Assembly (NCBI RefSeq): GCF_027988105.1
Contig: NZ_JAQJZJ010000008.1
Coordinates: forward strand, 186,001-250,000
Length of the DNA stretch: 64,000 bases
Direction of reading: 5' to 3'
Source of the DNA: Pseudomonas aestuarii
Lineage (GTDB): Bacteria; Pseudomonadota; Gammaproteobacteria; Pseudomonadales; Pseudomonadaceae
The notes under the pieces are model-generated. The model ran no database searches, had not been told where the DNA came from, and saw only the letters and a program-made list of their open reading frames with translations. Made by a program: the position numbers and the translations under genes. Below, piece by piece: positions 33,601-42,100 of this stretch (the stretch's first letter is position 1; every line of letters begins with the position of its first letter).

Positions 33601-34939
33601 GCCGCGGCGCCCCGGACAGGTGCAGGGCGATCAGGCCGGCGCTCTGCTGCTCGAGCAACTGGATCAGGCCCTTGCTGCGACTGGCCAGCAGGCTGTGCAG
33701 GAACAGCAACGGAATCGCCACCACCAGCCCCAGCACCGTGGTCACCAGGGCTTGGGAAATGCCCTCGGCCATCAGCCGCGAATCGCCGCCACCGCCCTGG
33801 GTGATGGCCTGGAAGGTGACGATCATGCCGGTCACGGTGCCAAGCAGGCCGAGTAACGGCGCCACCGCACAGAGCAGCTTGAGCAGGCTCTGGCCTTTCT
33901 CCAGCGGCGGGGTTTCCAGCAGGATCGCCTCGTCGAGCTTCAGCTCCAGGGTTTCCAGATCGGCCAGCTGCGGCCTGGGGCCGAGCACGCCGATCACCCG
34001 ACCCAGCGGATTATCGTCACGCGGCACGCTGAGAGTACGGACTTGCGCCTTCACCCCGGCGCCAACCCGGGCCAGGAAAACCATGCGCCAAGTGGCCAGG
34101 AGCAGACCCACCAGGCCCAAGGCGACTATCAGCCAACCGACCAGGCCACCCTGTTGCAAACGATCCCACAGGGTCGGCTGGCGCTGCAGTTGTGCCAACA
34201 GCGTGCCACGACTGGGGTCGATGGGCAGGTTGGAGAGCGCCTCGCTGCTGTGCAGATAATCCTCGACCCGACCCGCCCCGGACGGCTGGCGCGGTGGCGC
34301 CAGCAGCTCGCCGGCGTCGGCGTCGTAACTCAGGAAGGCCGCCTCGCTGAAGGCCGAGAAGGTGCCGACCCGCAACACCGACTGCTCGCGGCGGGTGCCA
34401 TCGGCGGCGACCACCGGCAATTGCAACTGCTCGACCCGGCCGCTGGCCGTGAGGTCTTCCAGCAACAGCATCCAGTAGCCGTCGAGGTCTTCGGCGGACG
34501 GCAGGGTACGACTCTCGGCCAGCGCCTTGAGGCGCTGCAAACGCTCGGGATACTGCGCATTGAGCAGACTGTCTTGCCATTGCCCGGCGACATCGCCAGC
34601 GCTCTGGCGAACCACGCCGAACAGCTCACCCAGATGGCCGACGCGCTGGGCGAGCTGTGCTTCCTGCTTGGCCAGCTCGGCCTCCTGACGGTCGAATTCG
34701 GCTTTCAAGCGCTCGGCTTCGGCCTTCTGCGTGTGCAGGGCGGCGCGGGCCTTGGCCAGCAACTGTGCACGCTCGCCACGCTGGGCGACAAACGCCTGTT
34801 CGCGCGTCTGCATGGCGCTGACTTCGGCGGCGCGCTCGCTGCGGATGCGTTGCAGCAGTTGATCCGGACTGAGCGGCGCGGCGGCAGCAAGCGTCGGCAA
34901 CAGCGCCAGGGCAAAGATGGCAAACACTCGACGGCTCAT
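33593..34939 (-). CDS. TtpC-like MotA/TolQ/ExbB protein with long N-terminal domain
   Basis: A 448-residue protein: signal peptide (MSRRVFAIFALALLPTLAAAA), a predicted periplasmic coiled coil rich in Glu, Ala and Arg (about 25-110), and a beta domain (about 140-240). The ExbB-like part then has LVGWLIVALGLVGLLLATW, the MotA_ExbB core LLGLLGTVTGMIVTFQAI and QALVTTVLGLVVAIPLLFLH. This is the architecture of Vibrio TtpC, the fourth component required by TonB2. It overlaps DUF3450 upstream (4 bp) and exbB downstream (8 bp). Confidence 0.88.
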   Translation of the reverse strand: MSRRVFAIFALALLPTLAAAAPLSPDQLLQRIRSERAAEVSAMQTREQAFVAQRGERAQLLAKARAALHTQKAEAERLKAEFDRQEAELAKQEAQLAQRVGHLGELFGVVRQSAGDVAGQWQDSLLNAQYPERLQRLKALAESRTLPSAEDLDGYWMLLLEDLTASGRVEQLQLPVVAADGTRREQSVLRVGTFSAFSEAAFLSYDADAGELLAPPRQPSGAGRVEDYLHSSEALSNLPIDPSRGTLLAQLQRQPTLWDRLQQGGLVGWLIVALGLVGLLLATWRMVFLARVGAGVKAQVRTLSVPRDDNPLGRVIGVLGPRPQLADLETLELKLDEAILLETPPLEKGQSLLKLLCAVAPLLGLLGTVTGMIVTFQAITQGGGGDSRLMAEGISQALVTTVLGLVVAIPLLFLHSLLASRSKGLIQLLEQQSAGLIALHLSGAPRRD

Positions 34940-35709
34940 GGCCTGGCCTCCTGAGCCAGGGTGCTCACGGGCAGTTCGAGCAGGGCCGGCGCCTGTTCCT
35001 GGCGGGCGATGGCGATGGCCTGGTGCAACGGCCGCCGGGCACTGCTATCGAGCGTTTCCCAACTGCGCTTTTGCGGGTTCCACCAGCCACTCTCGCGGCC
35101 GTCAAGGGTCTGGAAATACAGCATCACCCGGCCGAGACGCAGGAACTCGACGCTGCGCGACGCGCCGCCGTCGACCGCCAGTTCGCCCCGCCAGGCCTCC
35201 AGGGTACGGCCATAGTCGCTCTCGACCTGATAGGCCTCGAGGATGCGCCGGTACTTTTCCGCCAGGCTGACATCGGCCCGCGGCAGCAGATCCTGCAGTT
35301 GCGCCAGGCGCTCGCTGCGCTCATCCGGCAGGAACGGCAGGTCGGCGGCAATGAATTGGCCGAGCACCTCGACCATCCGCCGCATCTGTGGCGTCACCGC
35401 CTGCTGGGTGCGTTCGATGCCGTCCAGCTGCGCCTGGTAGCCCGCCAGCTCCTGGCGCTGGGCCACGACCAGCGCTTGCAACTGCTGGTTATAACCTTGC
35501 AGCGCCTCGGCCTGCTGCAAGGCATCGCGGTACTCACCGAGCATCTCGCGACTGTCATCGTCGAGTTGTTCGATACGCGCCTGGGACGCCCTGGCGTCTG
35601 CGGCCAGGCGCTGACTCTCGTCCAGCGCCGCATCCAGCGGTGTTGCCAGCAACGGCGTACTGCTTAGCAACAGAGCCGCGGCCAGTGAACGCAGGGGGTA
35701 CGGGTTCAT
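34936..35709 (-). CDS. DUF3450 periplasmic coiled-coil protein, first gene of the TonB2-type operon
   Basis: A 257-residue protein. The start at 35709 gives MNPYPLRSLAAALLLSSTPLLA, a signal peptide. Residues 22-110 are strongly heptad-like (SQRLAADARASQARIEQLDDDSREML in part), and the DUF3450 core includes LGQFIAADLPFLPDERSERLAQLQ and SRSVEFLRLGRVMLYFQTLDG. In Vibrio a DUF3450 gene heads the ttpC-exbB2-exbD2-tonB2 operon. The Zur-like site lies 39 bp upstream of this start and a Fur-like site 155 bp upstream. Confidence 0.85.
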   Translation of the reverse strand: MNPYPLRSLAAALLLSSTPLLATPLDAALDESQRLAADARASQARIEQLDDDSREMLGEYRDALQQAEALQGYNQQLQALVVAQRQELAGYQAQLDGIERTQQAVTPQMRRMVEVLGQFIAADLPFLPDERSERLAQLQDLLPRADVSLAEKYRRILEAYQVESDYGRTLEAWRGELAVDGGASRSVEFLRLGRVMLYFQTLDGRESGWWNPQKRSWETLDSSARRPLHQAIAIARQEQAPALLELPVSTLAQEARP

Positions 35710-35747
35710 GCGAAGGGAGTCCTCGAGCAATGGGGCCAGCCTAAAGA

Positions 35748-35760
35748 GTAACATTATAAC
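35748..35760. promoter_or_regulatory. Zur-like operator upstream of the TonB2-type operon
   Basis: On the minus strand the core reads GTTATAATGTTAC. It matches 11 of 13 positions of the site at 27361-27373 and keeps the GTTATAA half. At 39-51 bp before the DUF3450 start it would overlap the promoter. It is weaker than the first site. Confidence 0.6.
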
Positions 35761-35863
35761 CTTCTAAATCGTCGATTGCTGCAAGGCTGAATGGCATGCG
35801 GGGCTGCCGCTGTCAGGCGTCTCGATGCAGAAGACATGGGCGATGTCTTAACGAGCCCAATAT

Positions 35864-35882
35864 GGTAACGATAACCATTATC
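35864..35882. promoter_or_regulatory. Fur-box-like site
   Basis: The minus strand reads GATAATGGTTATCGTTACC, which agrees with about 15 of 19 positions of the classical Fur box. It lies 155 bp upstream of the DUF3450 start and about 390 bp upstream of ompW, so it most likely serves the TonB2-type operon. Confidence 0.6.
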
Positions 35883-36191
35883 AACTGATTCGACATCATC
35901 CAGCAACCTCCCCCGCTCGACTTAGGCACAATTTTTTGCGCGGGGTAGCTGGCAACCAGGCGCAGCAATCTCCGCAGAGGGCAGCGGTTGCAAGCGGCAG
36001 GCGCATCACAGAACAGCGCCCGCGAGTGTATGAGGACGGTGGCGTCGAGCGATCAGGCCAAACGCGCCAGCCGGTGCGGCGAAACGCCACACGCGGTGCA
36101 TGCCGCGCACCGCAAGCACCAACGACGGGGCCTGTGGACCATCCGCGGGATCCACTGCAACGCCACGGCCAGTCGCCACCAGACCAATTCA
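35883..36191. other. Intergenic stretch between the metal boxes and ompW
   Basis: No gene is supported here. Short GC-rich inverted repeats occur near 36095-36112 (CGGTGCATGC/GCATGC-type). Open frames in several phases are short and lack start signals. Confidence 0.4.
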
Positions 36192-36205
36192 TTGAGCTGG
36201 GTCAA
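36192..36205 (+). promoter_or_regulatory. ANR/FNR box of the ompW promoter
   Basis: TTGAG-CTGG-GTCAA has the FNR-family symmetry TTGAT-N4-ATCAA. A TAACAT -10 element at 36227-36232 places the start of transcription near 36240, so the box is centred at about -41.5, the standard class II activator position. P. aeruginosa oprG (OmpW) is reported as ANR-dependent and oxygen-controlled. Confidence 0.75.
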
Positions 36206-36274
36206 AACTCGATTTGCTTAGTCTCCTAACATTGCCCTCAGCCCAACCAACTGATGACTCGACCGGAGTTCACC

Positions 36275-36943
36275 ATGCGCAAGTCCCTGCTCGCCCTCTC
36301 CATCCTGGCCACCGCACTGGCCGCCCCCCTCGCCCAGGCTTACCAGGCAGGCGACATTATCCTGCGCGCCGGTGCTGCTACCGTCGATCCGCATGAAGAC
36401 AGCTCGGCCCTCAAGCTGAACGGTGCCACCCTCGGCGGCCAAGCGACCGTCGACAGCGACACCCAGCTGGGCCTGACTGGTACCTACATGCTGACCGACA
36501 ACCTCGGCGTCGGCCTGTTGGCAGCCACGCCATTCAAGCATCAGGTGGGCGTCAAGGGCCTGGGCGCACTGGATGGCAAGCTGGCAGACATCAAGCACCT
36601 GCCGCCGACTCTCAGCCTGCAGTACTTTCCATTGGCAGCGTCGTCGCGTCTGCAGCCCTACGTCGGCGCGGGCTTGAACTACACCACTTTCTTCGATGAA
36701 GACTTGACCAGCCAGCGCGAAACCCAGGGTTTCAGCAACCTGGAGCTGGACGACTCCTGGGGGCTGGCACTGGAAGCTGGTGTCGACTACATGCTGACTG
36801 ACAACCTTCTGCTCAACGCCACCGTTTGGTATCTGGATATCGACACCACGGCCACCGCCGATCTCGCCGGCGCCGGCCAGGTCAAGGTCAATGTAGATAT
36901 CGATCCATTCGTCTACATGGTCGGCCTCGGCTACAAGTTCTAA
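36275..36943 (+). CDS. ompW: OmpW/OprG outer-membrane porin-like protein
   Basis: A 222-residue eight-stranded barrel protein. The start at 36275 gives MRKSLLALSILATALAAPLAQA. The mature N-terminus YQAGDIILRAGAATVDP, central LPPTLSLQYFP, YVGAGLNYTTFFDE and DDSWGLALEAGVDYML, and C-terminal VYMVGLGYKF are typical OmpW. The family passes small hydrophobic compounds through lateral openings and is reported to be iron- and oxygen-responsive in P. aeruginosa (OprG). It is single, with an ANR box upstream and a terminator downstream. Confidence 0.95.
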   Translation: MRKSLLALSILATALAAPLAQAYQAGDIILRAGAATVDPHEDSSALKLNGATLGGQATVDSDTQLGLTGTYMLTDNLGVGLLAATPFKHQVGVKGLGALDGKLADIKHLPPTLSLQYFPLAASSRLQPYVGAGLNYTTFFDEDLTSQRETQGFSNLELDDSWGLALEAGVDYMLTDNLLLNATVWYLDIDTTATADLAGAGQVKVNVDIDPFVYMVGLGYKF

Positions 36944-36960
36944 GGCCAACCGACACCCAC

Positions 36961-36991
36961 AAAAAAGCCGGCCTCAGCGCCGGCTTTTTTG
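36961..36991. terminator. Bidirectional rho-independent terminator
   Basis: AAAAAAGCCGGC (36961-36972) and GCCGGCTTTTTT (36979-36990) form a strong stem with a CTCAGC loop. It serves ompW on the plus strand and the SDR pair on the minus strand. Confidence 0.92.
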
Positions 36992-37001
36992 TCGCTACAG
37001 A

Positions 37002-37934
37002 TCAGTCTAGCGCCAATAGCCTGCGCAACCCCTCACGCATCGGTGTCGTCGGTGGCAGCTGGTAGCAATCCTGCAAACGCTGAGTATTGGCCCGCGAGTG
37101 GCGGATATCGCCGGGCCGCGCCGCCTGATAATCGACTGCCGGCAAGCCGCCACACAAACTGCCGATCTCGGCCAACAGCTGGTTGAGGCTGACCGCCTGA
37201 TTCCAGCCGACATTCACCGCCCCCACTACAACCTGCGGCATGCCCAGCGCCTGGGTCAGCAGCGCCAGCAGATCGCCGATATAGAAGAAGTCGCGCGTCT
37301 GCTCGCCATCGCCAAACACCCGAATCGGCAAGCCTTGCTGCGCCCGCTGGGTGAAGATGCTGATCACCCCGGAGTAGGGGGATGACGGATCCTGACGGGG
37401 ACCGAATATATTGAAGAAGCGGAAAATCGCCGGTTCCAGGCCATGCTGACGGCGATAGAAGTCCAGGTAATGCTCACTGGCCAGCTTGTCCGAGGCGTAA
37501 GGGGTCAACGGCGCCTTGGCCGTGTCCTCATCAATCGCCTGGCCTGCACCATTGTTGCCGTAGACCGCCGCACTCGAGGCATAGACCACGCGCTTGACGC
37601 CGTGCCGGCGCATGGCCTCGCAGACGTTGAGGGTGCCGACGAAGTTGCTCTGGTGCGTGCTCACCGGATCGTCCACCGAGGCTTGTACCGAGGCCACTGC
37701 GGCCAGGTGCACCACCGCAGCACAACCGGCCACGGCCTGATCGACCTGGGCAGCATCGGCCACATCGCCCTCGAGCAGATGCAGCCGTGGGTGATCCAGC
37801 GGCAGGTTGGCGCGCTTGCCCATGGATAGATTGTCCAGCACGCGCACCGTATGGCCTTGCGCCAATAGCGCGTCAACCAGGTGCGAGCCGATAAAGCCGG
37901 CGCCGCCGGTAATCAGGATAGGTGCATCAGACAT
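37002..37934 (-). CDS. NAD-dependent nucleotide-sugar epimerase/dehydratase
   Basis: A 310-residue extended SDR. The start at 37934 (MSDAPILITGGAGFIGSHLVDALLAQGH) is chosen because the longer open frame is not protein-like. It has the GGAGFIG NAD motif, SSAAVYGNNG with the catalytic Ser/Thr, and YASDKLASEHY (YxxxK). RVFGDGEQTRDFFYIGDL and GWNQAVSLNQLL suit UDP-glucose/GlcNAc 4-epimerase-like enzymes. It overlaps its partner SDR by 8 bp. The position matches PA4068. The exact sugar is not known. Confidence 0.9.
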   Translation of the reverse strand: MSDAPILITGGAGFIGSHLVDALLAQGHTVRVLDNLSMGKRANLPLDHPRLHLLEGDVADAAQVDQAVAGCAAVVHLAAVASVQASVDDPVSTHQSNFVGTLNVCEAMRRHGVKRVVYASSAAVYGNNGAGQAIDEDTAKAPLTPYASDKLASEHYLDFYRRQHGLEPAIFRFFNIFGPRQDPSSPYSGVISIFTQRAQQGLPIRVFGDGEQTRDFFYIGDLLALLTQALGMPQVVVGAVNVGWNQAVSLNQLLAEIGSLCGGLPAVDYQAARPGDIRHSRANTQRLQDCYQLPPTTPMREGLRRLLALD

Positions 37935-38811
37935 GGCGATAGTAGCGATCCAGTAGGCTCGGCAGCCCGGAGCGCCAGGCGCGCGGCTTGATACCGAAGG
38001 TATGCAGGATTTTCTTGCAGGCCAGCACCGCATGCTGCGGCTCTTCGGCAGCATCCGGACGCGCGGCATGGGCCTGCGCCGTGATTTCGTCGAGCAGATT
38101 GCTGCGGAAGTGGCGCGCCTCGCTCAACACCGCCTGACCCAGGGCCAGCGAGGTGGTGGCTTCGTGGCCGCCATAATGGAACGTCCCCCATAGCGGCGTC
38201 TGGCAATCGAGCTGCTTGAGCACGGCGAGAATCACCCGCGCCGCATCGTCGACCGGGGTCGGGTTGCCGCGCCGATCATCGGCGAGCTCGATGTTTTCAT
38301 CCCGCTCGGCACGCGCCAGGAAACGCCCGAGCTGACCGTCCGGGCTCTCATCCAGCAACCAGCCAAAGCGCAACAGCACATGCCGCGGGCATACCGCGCG
38401 CACGCTCTGCTCGAGGCGCCACAAGGCCTGACCACGCACGCCCAGGGGCACCGGCTCTTCCCTTTCGCTGTAGGCGGTAACCCGCGAACCATCGAACACC
38501 CGGTAACTGGACGGCTGCAGCAGGCGAATCTCATGATGCTGACAAAGCTCGGCAAGCCGCTCAACCGCCTGTTGCTGGGCAGCGAGACGTGCCTCGCTCA
38601 CCCCTTCGGCCTGAAACCAGTCGAAATAGTAAGCCAGGTTGATCAGGGCGTCGGGCCGGGTGTCGTCCAGCAACTGGGTCAGGCTGGCGGCATCCCAGCC
38701 GGACTCCGGCGGACGCGGCGCGAGGAAGCCGATGTCCTCCTCGGCGCCGAGACGGATCAGTGCCTGCCCCAAGGCATTACCGCCACCCAATAGCATTAAA
38801 CGCATACGCAT
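37927..38811 (-). CDS. RmlD-like sugar-nucleotide-binding SDR protein
   Basis: A 294-residue protein with N-terminal MRMRLMLLGGGNALGQALIRLG, an atypical Rossmann glycine motif. PDALINLAYYFDWFQAEGVSEARL and LLQPSSYRVFDGSRVTAYSE resemble RmlD (dTDP-4-dehydrorhamnose reductase) but the usual YxxxK triad is not evident (LGVRGQALWRLEQ in its place). It may be a non-catalytic or divergent reductase that works with the downstream epimerase. The start is taken at 38811; 38805 is possible. The position matches PA4069. Confidence 0.75.
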   Translation of the reverse strand: MRMRLMLLGGGNALGQALIRLGAEEDIGFLAPRPPESGWDAASLTQLLDDTRPDALINLAYYFDWFQAEGVSEARLAAQQQAVERLAELCQHHEIRLLQPSSYRVFDGSRVTAYSEREEPVPLGVRGQALWRLEQSVRAVCPRHVLLRFGWLLDESPDGQLGRFLARAERDENIELADDRRGNPTPVDDAARVILAVLKQLDCQTPLWGTFHYGGHEATTSLALGQAVLSEARHFRSNLLDEITAQAHAARPDAAEEPQHAVLACKKILHTFGIKPRAWRSGLPSLLDRYYRHV

Positions 38812-39146
38812 GGTGTCTCGCAACGGCCGAACCCGTCAGGCGACTGCAATGGGCAACCCGGCATCACGCTGGCCACGCCCCCTTGCTCATCACCCCTGAC
38901 CCCCGACCACCGCCTCTCTCCCGGTTTGGCATTATCAAAATTAGACGCTGACATCGCGCCAAAGTGTCGCATTTTGCGGGTTTACGCGCACGCCGTCATT
39001 AGCCGCGTACCCCGCAGTGCGCGACAGCAGCGGCAAAGCCAGCCAGGGCCTGGCAAGAGGCCCTGGCACGACGGCGCTCTGCAGACAGCTTCACCCACCC
39101 TCCATTGGCTGGGCAAACGCGCTGTCAGCAGCACACTCGCATGCGC
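38812..39146. other. Gene-free 335-bp junction
   Basis: This is the junction between the oprG-type block and the polyamine-type operon. It should hold the promoter of the SDR pair and the 3' end of the ABC operon. I see no gene, terminator hairpin with U-run or repeat that I can support. An A/T-rich patch occurs at 38932-38945. Confidence 0.35.
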
Positions 39147-40202
39147 TCAGGCGGTCAGTACCCGACAGGCTTCGGCCGGGATGGTCACCGACACCGGGCT
39201 GCCAATACCCAGGCCGATGCCCTGGCAGGGCGTACTCAGCGCGGTCAGCGAGACGCCGGAACACGCGATGGTGGTTTCGATGGTCGCGCCGCTGTCGCGC
39301 ACGAAGGTCACGGTGCCCTGCAGACGGTTGCCGGCAGTGGCCTGGGGCAGCGACAACTGCAGGTCTTCCGGGCGCACCAGCATCTTGATACTGGTGCCGG
39401 CGTGAATGCTCTCGCAGATCGGCACCTGCAGCGCCGCACCGCCTGGCAGGCCGACCCGGCCGTGGCCCAGGGCGATCGCCGGGAAGATATTGCCGCTGCC
39501 GATAAAGTCGGCGACGAAGGCGTTGGCCGGATTGCGGTAGATCTCGATCGGCGTGCCGACCTGCTGCACCCGATGTTCGCCGAGTACCACCACGATATCG
39601 GCCATGGTCATGGCCTCGCGCTGGTCATGGGTGACCAGGATGGTGGTGATATTCAGGCGCTGCTGCAGCTGGCGGATCTCCACCTGCATGGATTCGCGCA
39701 GCTTGGCGTCCAGTGCCGACAGGGGCTCGTCCAACAGCAGCAGTTTCGGCCGCGCGGCAATCGCCCGGGCAATTGCCACGCGCTGGCGCTGCCCACCGGA
39801 GAGCTTGGCCACCGGCCGGTCGAGCATTTCCTGCAACTGGATCAGCTGCAGCAGTTCGCTCACCCGCGCCTGCTGATCGGCCTTGTTCACACCGCGCAAC
39901 TTCAACGGATAGGCGATGTTTTCGCCGACCGTCATGTGCGGGAACAGCGCCAGCGACTGGAACACCATGCCGAAGTTGCGCTGATGCGCCGGGGTGTGAC
40001 CGATGTCCTGGCCATCCAGGCGGATCTCGCCGGCGCTGAGGGTTTCCAGCCCGGCGATCATGCGCAGCAGGGTGGTCTTGCCACAGCCCGAGGGGCCGAG
40101 GAAGCACACCAGCTTGCCCTCCGGCAGGTGCAGGTTGACGTCGGTCACGGCGCAGGCCGAGCCATAGTGTTTTTCAACGTTTTCTAGAACCAATCCGCTC
40201 AT
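39147..40202 (-). CDS. ABC transporter ATPase, PotA-like
   Basis: A 351-residue importer ATPase. Walker A is GPSGCGKTT, the Q-loop NFGMVFQSLALFPHMTV, signature LSGGQRQRVAIARAIA, Walker B LLLLDEPLSALD and switch ILVTHDQREAMTMAD. A C-terminal TOBE-like regulatory domain starts near residue 240. This is the PotA/FbpC group. It is the last gene of the operon and probably energises the two permeases. It lies 54 bp after the upstream permease stop. Confidence 0.92.
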   Translation of the reverse strand: MSGLVLENVEKHYGSACAVTDVNLHLPEGKLVCFLGPSGCGKTTLLRMIAGLETLSAGEIRLDGQDIGHTPAHQRNFGMVFQSLALFPHMTVGENIAYPLKLRGVNKADQQARVSELLQLIQLQEMLDRPVAKLSGGQRQRVAIARAIAARPKLLLLDEPLSALDAKLRESMQVEIRQLQQRLNITTILVTHDQREAMTMADIVVVLGEHRVQQVGTPIEIYRNPANAFVADFIGSGNIFPAIALGHGRVGLPGGAALQVPICESIHAGTSIKMLVRPEDLQLSLPQATAGNRLQGTVTFVRDSGATIETTIACSGVSLTALSTPCQGIGLGIGSPVSVTIPAEACRVLTA

Positions 40203-40256
40203 GCGGCACCTCCACTAAGCAGTTGCCGGCAAGCCGCCAGGGCCTGCCCGGCTGAA

Positions 40257-41114
40257 TTAAAAGGACACGCCACCGTCGCCAACCAGCTTCTCCAGCGCCC
40301 AGATCAGGGCGAAGTCGATCAGCACGATCAACACGGCGAACGAGAAAACGGTCGGATCGAGGGAGGACACGGTGCGGCTGTACATCCAGATCGGCACGGT
40401 CATCACGTCGATGTTGTAGAGGAAGTAGGTCACGGTGAATTCATTGAACGAGATGATGAAGGCCAGCAGCATCCCGGCCAGAATCCCCGAGCGCATCAGC
40501 GGCACCACCACGTCGACGATGGCGCGCAGCGGCGAGGCGCCGAGCATCTGCGCGGCCTCCTCGACCTCGTTGCCGATCGACAGCATGGCCGCGGTGCAGT
40601 TCTTCACCACGAACGGCAAGGCGAGGATCACATGGGCGATCACCAGCCGCGAGGTGCTGAGCTGAAACGGCAGGTTGTCGAATATCAGCAACAGCGCCAG
40701 GCCCAGCACCACCATGGGAAACACCAGCGGCAGCGACATCAGCTGCAGCGCCACCGCCTTGCCGCGAAACTCGCAGCGCACCAACGCATAGGCGGCCGGC
40801 ACCGCCACCAGGGTGGCGAACAGCATGCTCAGGGTGGCCACCAGCAGACTGGTGGTGAGCGCCTGACCGAGGCTGAGCACGTCACTGGCGTCCGGCGAAA
40901 CGAAGGTGTTCCAGGCCGCCTTGTACCACTGCAGGCTGTAGCTGGCCGGCGGAAAATCGAGGTTCGAGGCGCCGCTGAACGACATCACGATCATGCTCAG
41001 GATCGGCAGCACCGCCAGCAGCAGGATGAACCCGGACAGACCCATGGCAAAACGCCCGGTTTCCCCCGGCAACGGGGCGGCAGCGCGCAACAGGCTCTTG
41101 AGTGGACTGCTCAT
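40257..41114 (-). CDS. ABC transporter permease, PotC-like
   Basis: A 285-residue permease with six predicted helices. The importer EAA loop is EEAAQMLGASPLRAIVDVVVPLMRSGI, followed by AFIISFNEFTVTYFL. The N-terminal helix is GLSGFILLLAVLPILSMIVM. It matches the second permease of polyamine-type importers. Its start overlaps the upstream permease stop by 4 bp. It pairs with that permease to form the membrane channel. Confidence 0.92.
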   Translation of the reverse strand: MSSPLKSLLRAAAPLPGETGRFAMGLSGFILLLAVLPILSMIVMSFSGASNLDFPPASYSLQWYKAAWNTFVSPDASDVLSLGQALTTSLLVATLSMLFATLVAVPAAYALVRCEFRGKAVALQLMSLPLVFPMVVLGLALLLIFDNLPFQLSTSRLVIAHVILALPFVVKNCTAAMLSIGNEVEEAAQMLGASPLRAIVDVVVPLMRSGILAGMLLAFIISFNEFTVTYFLYNIDVMTVPIWMYSRTVSSLDPTVFSFAVLIVLIDFALIWALEKLVGDGGVSF

Positions 41115-42019
41115 TGCGAAGCCTCCAGGATGCGCCGGCGACGGCCGGTGACGAATTCGGAGAAGGTCATGATCGCCAGCGTGGTGACGATCAGCACCAC
41201 CCCGGCGGCAGAGGCGGCGGGCCAGTTCATCAGCGGAGCGATCTGGTCATGCACCATCACCGCCAGCATCGGCACCCGCCGGCCGCCCAGCAGCAGGAGC
41301 ACCACGAAACTGCTGGCGTTGTAGGCGAACACCAGGGTGGCGCCGGTGATGATGCCCGGCAGGCTCATCGGCAACACCACCTGGCGGAACACCTGCGCCC
41401 GGCTGGCGCCGAGGGTCGCCGCCGCCTCTTCGTAGCTGCGCGACACGCCGCGCATGGCGCTGGCGATCGGCAGCACCGCCAACGGGAAGGCGGTCTGCAC
41501 CAGGCCCATGAGCACGCCCGTCTGGTTGTACAGCAGCATCACCGGCCGGTCGATCAGGCCCAGGCCCATCAGCGCCTGGTTGACCATCCCGCCCGGACCG
41601 AGGATCACCAACCAGCCGTAGCTTTGCAGCAGCAGGTTGACCAGCAACGGCAACAGCACCGCGGCGAGGAACACCCGGCGCAACAACGGCGACTGCAGGC
41701 GCGACATGCAGTAGCCGACCGGAATCGCCAGCAGCACCGCGATCAGCGCACTGACCAGGGCCAGGCGCAGGGTCAGCAGCAGCGACTTGAGGTAATAGGG
41801 TTCGAGCAACTGGGCGTAGCTGGCCAGGCTGAAACCGCTCCATTCCGCGCCCTTGGTGCCGACGCTCATGCGCAGCACCAGCAGGCTGGCGGCAATCAGC
41901 ACGCCGAGGAACAGCATCGCCGGCGAGAGGAACAGCCAGGCGCGTGCCGTGGGGGAAAACGTCTTGGCCGGGCGCAGGGGCGCCACGCCGACCTGACGGG
42001 TCAGAGTTGAAAGTGCCAT
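41111..42019 (-). CDS. ABC transporter permease, PotB-like
   Basis: A 302-residue permease with six predicted helices. The EAA motif is YEEAAATLGASRAQVFRQVVLPMSLPGIITGATL. The N-terminal helix WLFLSPAMLFLGVLIAASLLVL precedes a long periplasmic segment. It is the first permease of the transporter, about 80 bp after the substrate-binding protein gene. The pair with PotC-like follows the usual gene order of spermidine/putrescine-type systems. Confidence 0.92.
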   Translation of the reverse strand: MALSTLTRQVGVAPLRPAKTFSPTARAWLFLSPAMLFLGVLIAASLLVLRMSVGTKGAEWSGFSLASYAQLLEPYYLKSLLLTLRLALVSALIAVLLAIPVGYCMSRLQSPLLRRVFLAAVLLPLLVNLLLQSYGWLVILGPGGMVNQALMGLGLIDRPVMLLYNQTGVLMGLVQTAFPLAVLPIASAMRGVSRSYEEAAATLGASRAQVFRQVVLPMSLPGIITGATLVFAYNASSFVVLLLLGGRRVPMLAVMVHDQIAPLMNWPAASAAGVVLIVTTLAIMTFSEFVTGRRRRILEASQ

Positions 42020-42100
42020 GTCGGAAATCTCATCAGTACAGAAGGTTGCCGCACCCCGCGCAGGCGCCTGGAGGCCGGCTGCGCGGTGTGCGGAGCTACA

